A DNA stretch of 63,842 nt from Saprospiraceae bacterium (GTDB lineage Bacteria > Bacteroidota > Bacteroidia > Chitinophagales > Saprospiraceae), in the NCBI GenBank assembly GCA_022841345.1, contig JALHRR010000029.1, positions 1-63,842 of the forward strand, given 5' to 3'. The notes beneath the pieces were generated by a model. It was not told the DNA's origin and searched no databases. It worked only from the letters and a program-made list of their open reading frames with translations. The translations under genes were made by a program, and so were the position numbers. Of the stretch, positions 8,343-17,900 are shown in pieces (the first letter of the stretch is position 1; each line of letters opens with the position of its first letter).

Positions 8343-9809
8343 TCATTTTTTAAGAATGATCTTCTGTACGATCACCTTATCCTGTAAATAAACCTTTGCA
8401 ATGTAAGTTCCGCTGATTAAGTCAGAAACTTCTAACGATTGCTTTCCGGCATGAAATTCATTATCAACCAGGACCCTGCCATGAATATCATGTATCATAA
8501 TTCGGGCTTCTGTATTCAATTCAAAATGTAAAGACTCTCTTGCCGGATTAGGATAAAAAAATGTGAGATTATTCAGCAAATGAATTTCATTGTTTAACAA
8601 TATAATTTCTATACATTCCGAGTAAGCATTACAATAGTCAGTGACAATACTAACCCGGTAGGAGCCACTTGATTCGGGAGTAAAAGTTTGGGCTATGGCA
8701 CCTTCAACCGGAAAGTCGTCGTTTTCGCAGTTGAACCATTGATATATGGCATCAGACTGAGTGGCTATCAGCATGGAATCTGTCAAGGTTACTTCATTGT
8801 TAATTTCCTTCACATCAAATGTAATGGTCATCAAGCTGTCACAGCCTCTAAATGAAGTCAGGTTGTAGGATACAGTCAAAAACCCTGTATCAACCGGACT
8901 GAAGAACTTTCCATCTCTTACATATGAATCACCCAGACAAAGCAGAATGGGTCCTATCTCTGTTTCCGGAATTTTTTCCACCTGAAATGTATAGCAGGCT
9001 TCACCGCTGTATCCATATTTGGAGAGGCTTTCTTCACAGGAGTTTCCGGCATCTACAAGACAAACCGTATAAATCCCATCAGGTGTTTGATCGGGAATTG
9101 AAATTGAAATATTCGAAGAAGCCGAGTTAAATTCACCTAAAAATGGATCATTCCAGGTGAAAAAGTTAGCACGAATAGGCTTATTTAATTCAACTGTAAT
9201 TGTTTCACCCGGGCAAACCAGTGAGGAACTTCCTGTGAGATCTGCCGAATCTATAGTCTCTGCTTCCATGGTAGGGAAATCAACTCCAACTGTGTTTACA
9301 ATTCGATATTCGCATGAATTCCCGGCACACCCATCCAATAATATCCAATATTCCTTCCCGGGAACAAACAAATTGCTCCCTATAGTAACAGTACCTTCAA
9401 TGTTATTACATACACTGTAACAGGTCCAGGGTACAACATCCAGTAATCCTCCCCCCAGAGGACAAGTGGCAAGTATTACGATTTGAATTCCCGGACTATT
9501 AAACAAAATCTGGCATTTTGAATACTGTATGGTAAGTATACTTTCTGCCGATGTAGCAATAAAACTAAAAAGATGTGGATTATTCAATGCCTGAAATAAG
9601 GGACATCCTGCTACATTGAGGTCCTGAAATTCATCATTTTGAGGAAGTACCCCACAATAATCAAATAAATTGCAAATCAAAGGTGTAGAGCTGCATTGCA
9701 TTGTAGCAGAAGGAACTCCCGGAGGCAGTGTACAGTCCTGCGCAAAACTCATAACTCCCAGATATACGATCGCAAATAACAGGCAGACTGTCTTTCTAAA
9801 TAAATGCAT
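8343..9809 (-). CDS. Secreted hypothetical protein with type A T9SS sorting domain
   Basis: 488 residues with a signal peptide (MHLFRKTVCLLFAIVYLGVMSFAQ). Cys-rich modules follow: CTLPPGVPSATMQCSSTPLI, then a region similar to the N-terminal beta-sandwich of other large surface proteins of this phylum (about 30-160). Ig/PKD-like segments (about 180-400) contain TLTDSMLIATQSDAIYQWFN. The protein ends in a type A sorting domain (LTFFYPNPARESLHFEL ... VIVQKIILKK). No catalytic motif is visible. It is expected on the cell surface or in the medium and is likely an adhesin-like or matrix protein; function unassigned. Confidence 0.85.
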   Translation of the reverse strand: MHLFRKTVCLLFAIVYLGVMSFAQDCTLPPGVPSATMQCSSTPLICNLFDYCGVLPQNDEFQDLNVAGCPLFQALNNPHLFSFIATSAESILTIQYSKCQILFNSPGIQIVILATCPLGGGLLDVVPWTCYSVCNNIEGTVTIGSNLFVPGKEYWILLDGCAGNSCEYRIVNTVGVDFPTMEAETIDSADLTGSSSLVCPGETITVELNKPIRANFFTWNDPFLGEFNSASSNISISIPDQTPDGIYTVCLVDAGNSCEESLSKYGYSGEACYTFQVEKIPETEIGPILLCLGDSYVRDGKFFSPVDTGFLTVSYNLTSFRGCDSLMTITFDVKEINNEVTLTDSMLIATQSDAIYQWFNCENDDFPVEGAIAQTFTPESSGSYRVSIVTDYCNAYSECIEIILLNNEIHLLNNLTFFYPNPARESLHFELNTEARIMIHDIHGRVLVDNEFHAGKQSLEVSDLISGTYIAKVYLQDKVIVQKIILKK

Positions 9810-9950
9810 AGATCAAATCTTGAAATGAACTAAATTTCAAACATGCAAAACAAGCACTACAAGCAATCGCTGTAGTAAACTTACAAAAATTGAACTACAA
9901 TAATAAAGTAAATGAGAGCGTAAGGACTTCAATGAAAAGACCAGCCTCCC

Positions 9951-10622
9951 CTACTGCGTAAACACAAACTGCAGAATATTCGCTCCCATCTGAAATGCCT
10001 GTCTGCGCACTTCCTCCGGATCTCCATGCACTTCCTGGTCTTCCCAGCCATTACCCAGATCCGTTTCGTAGGAATAGAAACAAATTAATCTGCCTTCCCA
10101 GAATAGTCCCAAACCCTGAGGAGCCTTGCCGTCATGCTGGTGAATTTTGGGCAATCCTTTATTGAATTTGAATTGCTGCTGATAAATCGGATGATTAAAA
10201 GGAAGCTCTACAAAATCAAGTTCGGGAAATACTTTTTTCATGGCAGGTCTCACGAATGGATCCATTCCATAATTATCATCGATGTGAAGAAATCCCCCAC
10301 CGATGAGGTAAGTTCTTAGGTTTCTTGCATCTGCATCCGTGAATACTATATTGCCATGCCCTGTCATGTGAACAAATGGGTAATTAAAGATTTCCGGACT
10401 CCCGGCCTCCACTGTAGCATAGTCAGGATCAAAACCCATATTCAAAAATTGATTACAAAATCTGGCCAGATTGGGCAGAGAAGTGGGATTGGCATACCAG
10501 TCACCGCCACCGCCATATTTTAATAAAGCGATTTTCAATTTAGGTGGCGCTACATTAGCTGCCGAATCTACGCTATTGCTGATGCAAATAAGTAAGATGA
10601 ATATAAAACCAAATATTTTCAT
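9951..10622 (-). CDS. DUF4159 domain-containing exported protein
   Basis: 223 residues. A signal peptide (MKIFGFIFILLICISNSVDSAA) is followed by the DUF4159 core: LKYGGGGDWYANPTSLPNLARFC, FVHMTGHGNIVFT, LIGGGFLHIDDNYGMDPFVR and GLFWEGRLICFYSYETDLGNGWED. The domain resembles a class I glutamine-amidotransferase-like fold without the catalytic triad; its function is unknown. It lies 66 bp downstream of rsmE on the same strand, so the two may be cotranscribed. Confidence 0.88.
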   Translation of the reverse strand: MKIFGFIFILLICISNSVDSAANVAPPKLKIALLKYGGGGDWYANPTSLPNLARFCNQFLNMGFDPDYATVEAGSPEIFNYPFVHMTGHGNIVFTDADARNLRTYLIGGGFLHIDDNYGMDPFVRPAMKKVFPELDFVELPFNHPIYQQQFKFNKGLPKIHQHDGKAPQGLGLFWEGRLICFYSYETDLGNGWEDQEVHGDPEEVRRQAFQMGANILQFVFTQ

Positions 10623-10688
10623 GTGAAATGCTTGATATCAATTAGATGATGGTAAACAGCTAAAGGGGTTGTATTTGTTTTCAATGCC

Positions 10689-11390
10689 TTAAAACTCCTG
10701 TATAAGTTTAAATGCTGCGCAGACAAATATAGCTGCAGTCTCTGTTCTCAAACGACTTTGACCTAAAGTTATTTTGACAAACCCTGCCGCTAATGCCTTG
10801 CTGACTTCTTTCTCTGTAAAGTCTCCTTCCGGACCTATGAAGCATCTTGCCGGAGAACCTTTGACAATAGACTCTGACAATGTTTTGCGATCCTCTCCTT
10901 CGCAGTATCCAATCAGGGAAATACCTTCATAAGGGTTTTTCAAAATTGTATCAAAATCTGTCAGGGGATCAATGACAGGAAGATGGTACTGCAAAGATTG
11001 TTTCATCGCAGAAATGGCAACTTTCTCCAGCCGGTCCTGTCTGATACTGGTTCGCTCAGCATGTTTGACCGAGACAGGAGTGATTCTTTGGATGCCCATT
11101 TCAGTAGCTTTTTCCACGATGAGTTCGATTCGCTCGTGTTGTTTCGTAGGAGCGATCAGCAATTGAAAGGCCGGTTCAATAGGTGGATGAAAAACTTTCT
11201 CCACAATTCTGACTGTAGCCTCATGTCTCGAAACGGTATCCAAAAGTCCTGAAAAAGCATTCCCCTTTCCATCAGTAAAAAAGATTGAATCCCCTTCCTT
11301 TTTACGTAAGCTATGTGTAAGATGCTTCATCTCTTCATGGGCAAATACGGCATGCTGGTCGAAAATCTGGTCTGTGTAGAACATTTGCAT
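10689..11390 (-). CDS. rsmE: 16S rRNA m3U1498 methyltransferase RsmE
   Basis: 233 residues, cytoplasmic, of the RsmE family of SPOUT methyltransferases, which methylate N3 of U1498 in 16S rRNA with S-adenosylmethionine. An N-terminal PUA-like part (HAVFAHEEMKHLTHSLRKKEGDSIFFTDGKGN) precedes the knotted catalytic part with APTKQHERIELIVEKATEMG, CFIGPEGDFTEKEV and the C-terminal knot LGQSRLRTETAAI. These are diagnostic motifs. It is divergently placed from rseP, with about 140 bp between the starts. Confidence 0.96.
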   Translation of the reverse strand: MQMFYTDQIFDQHAVFAHEEMKHLTHSLRKKEGDSIFFTDGKGNAFSGLLDTVSRHEATVRIVEKVFHPPIEPAFQLLIAPTKQHERIELIVEKATEMGIQRITPVSVKHAERTSIRQDRLEKVAISAMKQSLQYHLPVIDPLTDFDTILKNPYEGISLIGYCEGEDRKTLSESIVKGSPARCFIGPEGDFTEKEVSKALAAGFVKITLGQSRLRTETAAIFVCAAFKLIQEF

Positions 11391-11437
11391 AGGGTTGCAA
11401 AGTTAATAGGGCATGCATGCTTATTTATCGATTTGTG

Positions 11438-11445
11438 TAAATTTG
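11438..11445 (+). promoter_or_regulatory. -7 box of a sigma-A promoter for rseP
   Basis: TAAATTTG matches TAnnTTTG. No clear -33 TTG at the right distance. About 85 bp before the start of rseP. Confidence 0.4.
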
Positions 11446-11529
11446 CATCTTCTTTTTTTATGACGGGCTTCAGAAAGCGTCAGAAAAGATCTTTTTTCAA
11501 ATAATTTTAGAGCTTACTCAAACTGATTT

Positions 11530-12870
11530 ATGGATATAGTAGTGATGATTGCTCAATTTGTATTGAGCCTTTCGATACTTATTATTTTGCACGAAATGGG
11601 CCATTTTATTCCGGCCCGGCTTTTCAAGACAAGGGTTGAAAAATTCTATTTGTTCTTTGACCCATATTTTTCCCTGATCAAGAAGAAAATTGGTGATACA
11701 GAATACGGTATCGGATGGTTGCCACTGGGTGGTTATGTCAAGATTTCCGGGATGGTAGATGAAAGTTTTGACAAAGAGCAAATGAAGCAGCCGCCACAAC
11801 CATGGGAATTCAGATCCAAGCCGGCCTGGCAGAGACTGATCATCATGCTGGGAGGTGTGACGGTGAATTTCATATTGGGATTTTTCATTTTCGGTATGCT
11901 GTTGTGGGCATACGGTGAGGCATATTTACCTGCAGAGAATGCAAAATATGGTATCATGGTGGACTCATTGGGCCGCGATATGGGACTTCAGAATGGGGAT
12001 AAAATCTTAAAAATTGGCGAGCAGAATTTTGAGCGTTTCAATGACAGAACATTAATCAGAGGAATCGCGCTGGACAATGCCAGAAGCATCACTGTGGAGC
12101 GTCAGGGATCAGTGGTGGAAGTGCCAATTGATGAAAAATATGTGGGAGAGTTAACTGCTTCCAAAAATAAAAATGTCTCATTATTCAATACCCGGCTTCC
12201 ATTTGTAGCCGGAAAAATTGCAGATGACAGCCCTGCTGAAAAGGCTGATTTCAAAGCAGAAGATCAATTGCTTGCAGTCAATGGTGAAAACCTTGAGTTT
12301 TTCGATCAGTTTCAGGCCAAGGTAAAATCTATGCCTTCCCAGGAAATAACTGTAACTGTCGTCCGAAATAAAACGGATACGCTGAGCAAGCAAGTCACTA
12401 CTACAGAACAAGGTACGATAGGAATATTCCCTATGGGTCCTGATTATTTCTTTGAAATGGAGAGACAGGATTATACGCTGGGTCAGGCTTTACCGGCTGG
12501 TGTTGTGAAAGGATGGAATTTCCTGGCTGATCAGATTAAGGCATTCGGACAGATGTTTAAAGGAAATATTAAAGCAACTGAGAGTTTGGGTGGATTTGCT
12601 TCTATTACATCCCTCTTCCCTACTACATGGGACTGGGAAACTTTCTGGAGAATCACCGCAATATTGTCACTGATACTTGGATTCATGAATTTATTACCGA
12701 TCCCTGCACTGGATGGTGGTCACGTAGTATTCTTATTGTGGGAAGTTGTAACCGGCAAGAAAGTCAGTGATAAGGTCATGGAAACTGCCACTATGATTGG
12801 ATTCTTCCTGTTGATTGGATTATTGTTATTTGCCAATGGACTGGATGTATTCCGGTTCTTTAATAAATAA
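11530..12870 (+). CDS. rseP: Site-2 protease RseP (RIP zinc metalloprotease)
   Basis: 446 residues. The first transmembrane helix carries HEMGH (residues 21-25), the zinc-binding and catalytic motif of M50 intramembrane proteases. Residues about 180-290 contain a PDZ domain (FVAGKIADDSPAEKADFKAEDQLLAVNGE) after a degenerate first PDZ (about 130-180). The second catalytic motif NLLPIPALDGGH lies near residue 395, followed by a last pair of helices. In the family it cleaves membrane-bound anti-sigma factors during envelope stress. The local ECF sigma locus at 43.3 kb could be a client of such a pathway, but nothing here proves it. Confidence 0.96.
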   Translation: MDIVVMIAQFVLSLSILIILHEMGHFIPARLFKTRVEKFYLFFDPYFSLIKKKIGDTEYGIGWLPLGGYVKISGMVDESFDKEQMKQPPQPWEFRSKPAWQRLIIMLGGVTVNFILGFFIFGMLLWAYGEAYLPAENAKYGIMVDSLGRDMGLQNGDKILKIGEQNFERFNDRTLIRGIALDNARSITVERQGSVVEVPIDEKYVGELTASKNKNVSLFNTRLPFVAGKIADDSPAEKADFKAEDQLLAVNGENLEFFDQFQAKVKSMPSQEITVTVVRNKTDTLSKQVTTTEQGTIGIFPMGPDYFFEMERQDYTLGQALPAGVVKGWNFLADQIKAFGQMFKGNIKATESLGGFASITSLFPTTWDWETFWRITAILSLILGFMNLLPIPALDGGHVVFLLWEVVTGKKVSDKVMETATMIGFFLLIGLLLFANGLDVFRFFNK

Positions 12871-13028
12871 GGAGTGGCAAGTTTTAAATTAAAATTGCTT
12901 TTGCTATTGTAATAAGTGAATATTAATTTTAATTTTGCCACCCGCTGTGAGCCCCGTTCTTAAAACGATCACTCACACACCCCTCACACACTCCACACTC
13001 ACACCCACACTCACACCCCCACTCAATT

Positions 13029-13112
13029 GCCGAAGTGGCGGAATTGGTAGACGCGCTGGACTCAAAATCCAGTGACAGCAATGTCGTGTGGGTTCGATTC
13101 CCACCTTCGGTA
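13029..13112 (+). tRNA. tRNA-Leu (anticodon CAA)
   Basis: The acceptor stem GCCGAAG pairs with CTTCGGT (first pair G-U). The D-arm carries GGCGGAATTGGTAGACGC, the anticodon loop is CTCAAAA inside the stem CTGGA/TCCAG, there is a long variable arm typical of class II tRNAs, and the T-loop is GGTTCGATTCC. The discriminator base is A and CCA is not encoded. A terminator follows at 13118. The DNA just before it (12965-13025) is a G-poor run of CACTCACAC words. Confidence 0.97.
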
Positions 13113-13117
13113 CAAAG

Positions 13118-13152
13118 AAACTCCTGTTGATAATAATCGCAGGAGTTTTTTT
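13118..13152 (+). terminator. Rho-independent terminator of tRNA-Leu
   Basis: Stem AAACTCCTG / CAGGAGTTT followed by T7; it starts 6 bases after the tRNA. Confidence 0.9.
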
Positions 13153-13158
13153 ATTTTC

Positions 13159-13197
13159 GTCAATAATACACATTATCATTATTTATAATATATTTGC
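13159..13197 (+). promoter_or_regulatory. Promoter with conserved upstream element (copy 2 of a 39-bp pair)
   Basis: It ends in TATATTTG (13189-13196), matching the -7 box. 35 of 39 positions are identical to 7333-7371, including the stretch upstream of the box. It lies about 65 bp before the lipoprotein start at 13264. Confidence 0.7.
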
Positions 13198-13263
13198 ACC
13201 GACTCTCAGATTCATTATCTTTGAGCCAATTATTAAACCCCCGATTTTTATTAAGTACCTGCT

Positions 13264-13761
13264 ATGAAAAAACATTTGTTCTTATTTGCATTTTTAACCC
13301 TGTCCGCATTTATCATTGCCTGTGGTGGAAATAAGTCTGCAGAGGCAGAGGCACAGGAAGGAGAACTATCTGATACTACGGAAATTCCTGAAGCTAAGCA
13401 CACTTTTTATGGTATCTATCAGGGCATTCTTCCCTGCTCAAATTGCACCGGAATTCAGACCATTGTCCATTTAATGGAAGACAGCACTTATACTAAAAGA
13501 TTCATTTATTTAGGAAGAGGCACTGATGAAGTACAAGTAGAGGAAGGTACAATTACCTGGAATCCTGAGGGAACTATTGTCACACTGACAAGTCCGGATG
13601 CTTCTATTCAATATGTGGTAGGTGTGAATAAAATCACTCAATTGAATGCAAATGGCCAACCCTATCAGGGAAGCGACGCCGGTCAATATATATTGAACAG
13701 GGCAGAACCTGTCACTCCGGACACCACTCCTCCGGTGGAGAAAGACGGAGAACAACAGTAA
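13264..13761 (+). CDS. NlpE-like lipoprotein
   Basis: 165 residues. The lipobox is TLSAFIIAC, with the lipidated Cys at residue 20. A low-complexity acidic linker follows, then HTFYGIYQGILPCSNCTGIQTIVHL, which matches the N-terminal domain of the copper-homeostasis/surface-sensing lipoprotein NlpE (Y-x-G-x-L-P-C-x-x-C-x-G-I). The CSNC pair is kept. The remainder is a small beta-barrel-like part (about 80-145) and a Pro/Thr-rich tail. In Escherichia coli NlpE signals envelope stress; the role here is unknown. Its promoter at 13159-13197 is shared in sequence with the 7484 gene. Confidence 0.85.
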   Translation: MKKHLFLFAFLTLSAFIIACGGNKSAEAEAQEGELSDTTEIPEAKHTFYGIYQGILPCSNCTGIQTIVHLMEDSTYTKRFIYLGRGTDEVQVEEGTITWNPEGTIVTLTSPDASIQYVVGVNKITQLNANGQPYQGSDAGQYILNRAEPVTPDTTPPVEKDGEQQ

Positions 13762-14262
13762 AGTGATAAGTTCACACGGTAAAATGCTTGCTTTACTCAA
13801 TTCAATCAACAAAACCCGGTAGTGCCAATTTAATAGAAAACCATCGAAAAAGCTATAATTTAGTGAATTCGATATCCATAAATGATACAAAATCAATTGC
13901 TTGAATTTACTTTTGAGTACATGATTCTCAAGTTTAGCCCGTTGGACTTCACATGTCCAAAATAGCATCTCACTCAAAAAAAGGCATGTTTCACTCAATG
14001 AAAGGACATGCTCAATAGATAGTCCGGATTACTCACTCAAAGAAATACCATCTTTGAGAAGAATTACGATTGAATCCTATCCTTGTAATTCAAAGATTGT
14101 TTTTCCGAGAATCCAGCCCGCTAATAAAGTTTAGTGGGTTTTTTTTTGCCCATAACTTTCGTATTGTTCCAGTCTGCGGATGTACATTAAAAGTAAAACT
14201 TCTCCCAACAAAGTCAGTATTTAGAGCATTCTCTCCATATTTGCATTCTCAAGCCCGGTCAC
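13762..14262. other. Intergenic region with an orphan terminator
   Basis: No coding region is supported. A strong hairpin-plus-T-tract at 14116-14148 lies 355 bp beyond the lipoprotein stop codon. It may end a long 3' untranslated region or an unannotated small RNA starting within 13800-14050. Confidence 0.4.
14116..14148 (+). terminator. Rho-independent terminator, far from any stop codon
   Basis: Stem CCCGCTAA / TTAGTGGG followed by about ten T. Confidence 0.75.
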
Positions 14263-14796
14263 ATGTGGTTATTATTTTTCAAATCCCTGCATATCATTAG
14301 TTTTGTAGCCTGGTTTGCAGGCCTTTTCTACCTTGTAAGACTTTTTGTTTACTATCGTGAGGCAGATGATCGCATTCCGTCTGAGAAAGCAGTCTTACAG
14401 GCACAATTGATGATTATGCAAAAAAGGCTGTACAAGATCATCACCCATCCGGCCATGATCATTACCTGGATGGCAGGCATCAGCATGATAGTTATTCAAC
14501 CTGCGTATCTTGAAATGGGATGGCTTCATATGAAGTTAGTTCTGTTGATTCTGTTGAGCATATATCATTTCAGGCTTCCGGTAATGATTCGCCAGCTGGA
14601 ATCAGGTAAGCATGTCATGAGCCCTTTTCAGTTTCGTCTGTATAATGAATTACCCACCTTGTTTTTGATTGGTATAGTTCCACTGGCAGTATTCAAAAGT
14701 CTTGCGGATTATTTGATTGTAATTTTTGTGCTATTTTTTTCAGGGCTCTTATTATTTATTTTTGCTAAATGGTACAAAAGACAAAGAGGTGCCTGA
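14263..14796 (+). CDS. HemJ-like protoporphyrinogen oxidase / CopD family membrane protein
   Basis: 177 residues, four or five transmembrane helices. The N-terminal LLFFKSLHIISFVAWFAGLFYLVRLFVYY contains the conserved His (residue 10) and the F-x-x-R-L-F-V-Y pattern of the HemJ family (UPF0093), the oxygen-independent-type protoporphyrinogen IX oxidase of many bacteria. Also conserved are QKRLYKIITHPAM, GWLHMKLVLL and LYNELPTLFLIGIV. It is a single gene about 110 bp before the start of the giant surface protein. The family assignment is firm; the activity is inferred from it. Confidence 0.88.
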   Translation: MWLLFFKSLHIISFVAWFAGLFYLVRLFVYYREADDRIPSEKAVLQAQLMIMQKRLYKIITHPAMIITWMAGISMIVIQPAYLEMGWLHMKLVLLILLSIYHFRLPVMIRQLESGKHVMSPFQFRLYNELPTLFLIGIVPLAVFKSLADYLIVIFVLFFSGLLLFIFAKWYKRQRGA

Positions 14797-14859
14797 ATTG
14801 GATTAAATTCACCAAATAGAATATTGCCTAACATGCTTCATTCTTACTATTCATTTTGT

Positions 14860-14867
14860 TACATTTG
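14860..14867 (+). promoter_or_regulatory. -7 box upstream of the giant surface protein
   Basis: TACATTTG matches TAnnTTTG. The -33 region is weak. It lies about 40 bp before the TTG start, so the leader would be short. Confidence 0.4.
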
Positions 14868-14903
14868 CGTCTCTAACAGAAATCCAACTTAAATTTTTAT
14901 ACT

Positions 14904-17900
14904 TTGTTGAAGCGCGCTATATTCTACCTGATAAGTGGGTGGATGTTCTTTGGTATTCATGATATCTATGCGGGAGCTGACCCTTGCTCAGCTACTCCTC
15001 TTGCCAATAATATGCTCACTTTTCAGGATGAATTCATCAATGGAACCTCATCGGGCTCGGCTGACCCGGATTGCGGAGAATACGATGGCACCGATGAATG
15101 GTATGTGACCACTGTTCCGTCAAGTGGATCCATGGCAATCGAGTTATTACCGGGCTCAGTTACGAATGCGGCATTTGCACTATATGGCGGGTCATGTGGT
15201 GGAGTAGATCTTATCCGCTGTGTGGAATCCTACCAATGTGGTGCTGATCCTATGCCAAAGTATTTTTTTGAAGGATTGGATGCCGGAGCTACGGTATATA
15301 TTAGAGTTTGGAATGAGGACGGGGGAGGAGGTTCATTTAGTATTAGAGTGAGTAATCCTTATGGGAACCCGTACGTGACTACAGGTACAGCCATGCCAGT
15401 TGTGATCCCTGGATCCAGCAATTGTATTCAGCTGACTGCAGCAACTCAAGGCCAGGCCGGATGTGCCTGGTATCCTGATCCACAAGATTTTTCCATGCCA
15501 TTTTCACTGGATTTTAATGTGGGTTTCGGGAATATTGATGCCAATGGTGCAGATGGAATATGTATTGTATTTCAAACAAACGGAATCCCTATTTGCGGCC
15601 AAACCGGCGGGGGAATTGCTGCCGGAGGAATTCCAAATTCCTGGATAGTAGAATTTGACACATGGCAGAATTCAGATCAGGGAGACCCTCCTCAGGATCA
15701 TGTAGCCATTAATATTAACGGAAATATGACTCATGGAGGCCATCCACCTGTCATCTTACCCAACATTGAAGATGGAGCATTTCATCAGATCAACATCACC
15801 TGGGATCCCGGCACCATGTTATTCACTGTAAGATTTGACGGTGCAGTTGTGATTTCCATTACATATGATATTGTTAATACAGTATTCAATGGACAGACGC
15901 TGGGTCATTGGGGAGTCACCGCATCCACCGGAGGCTCAGTCAATCAGCAGACCCTTTGTTTTGAAAGTGTAGAATTGACAAATCTTGACCCTGTAGAAGT
16001 TGATGCTGAACTGATTCTATGTGCAGGAGAATCTGCCGAACTTGGTGGTGCGCTTCAGACTGAACCGGGTGTGTACACAGATACTTATGTCGGCTCAAAC
16101 GGCTGTGATTCTATCGTCCATACTACTCTTGATTTTATTCCTGAAATCCCGGATACAGAAATCATGGGCAGCATTTGTGAAGGGGAAACTTTTTCTGCCG
16201 GAGGAATGACTTTTAGTGTGGAAGGTAATTATAATATTCCTTTGACCACGGCAGACGGTTGCGATAGTTTGGTCGTACTGGACCTTGAAGTCATTAGTCT
16301 GGAAGGCATCATTGCGGGGGATCCCATTATTAATTGCAATGAACCGCTATCTGAAATACAAGTTTTCCATGATAATCCGCTGAGTAATTTATTTTATTTC
16401 TGGTATTCAAATAACGGTGGGCAGATCGATGGAGATCCCTCATTGGATAACATAAGTGTAAATCAGGAGGGTACCTATTTAGTCGATATTACCTATGAAT
16501 CGGGAAATACAATTTGCGGCCCACTGACGCTGGAGTTTGATGTAGTAGCTCAGTTTATTTATCCTGAAATCCAGATGCTGCAGTTGGGACCACTGGATTG
16601 TCAAAATCAAACTACCATACTGGATGCTTCCGGATCACTGGATGCTGATTTATTTGAATGGGCAGTTCAGGATGGAGGCCCGATATTGACCGATATTGAT
16701 CAAAGCTCCATTGAAATTGGCGGACCGGGAACTTACCTGCTCACTGTTACAAATTTGCTGAGCGGATGCCAAAGCACTGAAGTGTTTATCATCGAACAGG
16801 ATGGGGTAAGACCAGAGGCAATCATCGGAATTATCCCGGAACTCAACTGCAATAATCAGACTGTTCAAATTGATGGCTCCGGATCAAGCGCAGGGCCGAA
16901 CATCACTTATGAATGGTCAACAACTTCCGGCAATATTAATGGTGACACCAACCAAAATTTTATGGAGGCTGATCAGCCGGGTACCTATCAGTTTGTTGTA
17001 TTCGATAATGGGACTCAATGTGGTGATACGCTTGAGTTTGATATTATAGAAAATATTGACAGTATTGATTTTACTATTCTTGACATTGATACCATTACTT
17101 GTGATATGCCCACAGGAAGTGTGAGCATACAGCTTTCCGATGCAGGCACAGTGACATGGACTTCTACAGATGGCCATACTTTTACCACCGGAAACAATGG
17201 CACCACCATCATGAGTATGGAGAGTGGAACTTATTCGGCTGTTGCGACCAATACCCTTACAGGATGCCCTGCATCTATTGATATCATCATTCCTGAAAAT
17301 ACAGAATTACCGGTTGCTTCAGCAGGAAACACAATAGAGCTTAATTGTCACAATGCTACGAATATGCTGGATGGATCCGGCTCCGATACCGGCCATCATA
17401 CCTACATCTGGTCCAGTGCTAATGGGCAAATTCTGCAGGGAGAAACTACCCTATCGCCACAAATTGGAGCTGCAGGAAATTATGTCCTGATTGTCACAGA
17501 TACCATCAATGGCTGCACCGCTATGAGTCAGGTCGCAGTGAGTGCGGATTTTGAAACGCCTGTTGTTGTTGAAAATACCCCGGATACCCTGGATTGCATT
17601 ATAAATGCAGTCCAAGTCGTTATCACAGCCAGCAATGATAACGGGCAATTTGCTTTCGAATGGAGTACGGTAAATGGAAATATTCTTTCTGATCCGAAGA
17701 TGAATGCTATTCAAACCGATGAGGCAGCATGGTATTATTACACGGTGATTAATCCACTAAATGGCTGTACGACGAGTGATTCTGTTCAAATCATGGTGGA
17801 TAGAGTGCTGCCCATAGCTGAAGCAGGTCCTGCTCCCATCATTGATTGTATCAATCTGATCGTTAGCCTGGACGGAAACGGAACTTCAACCGGTAATCAA

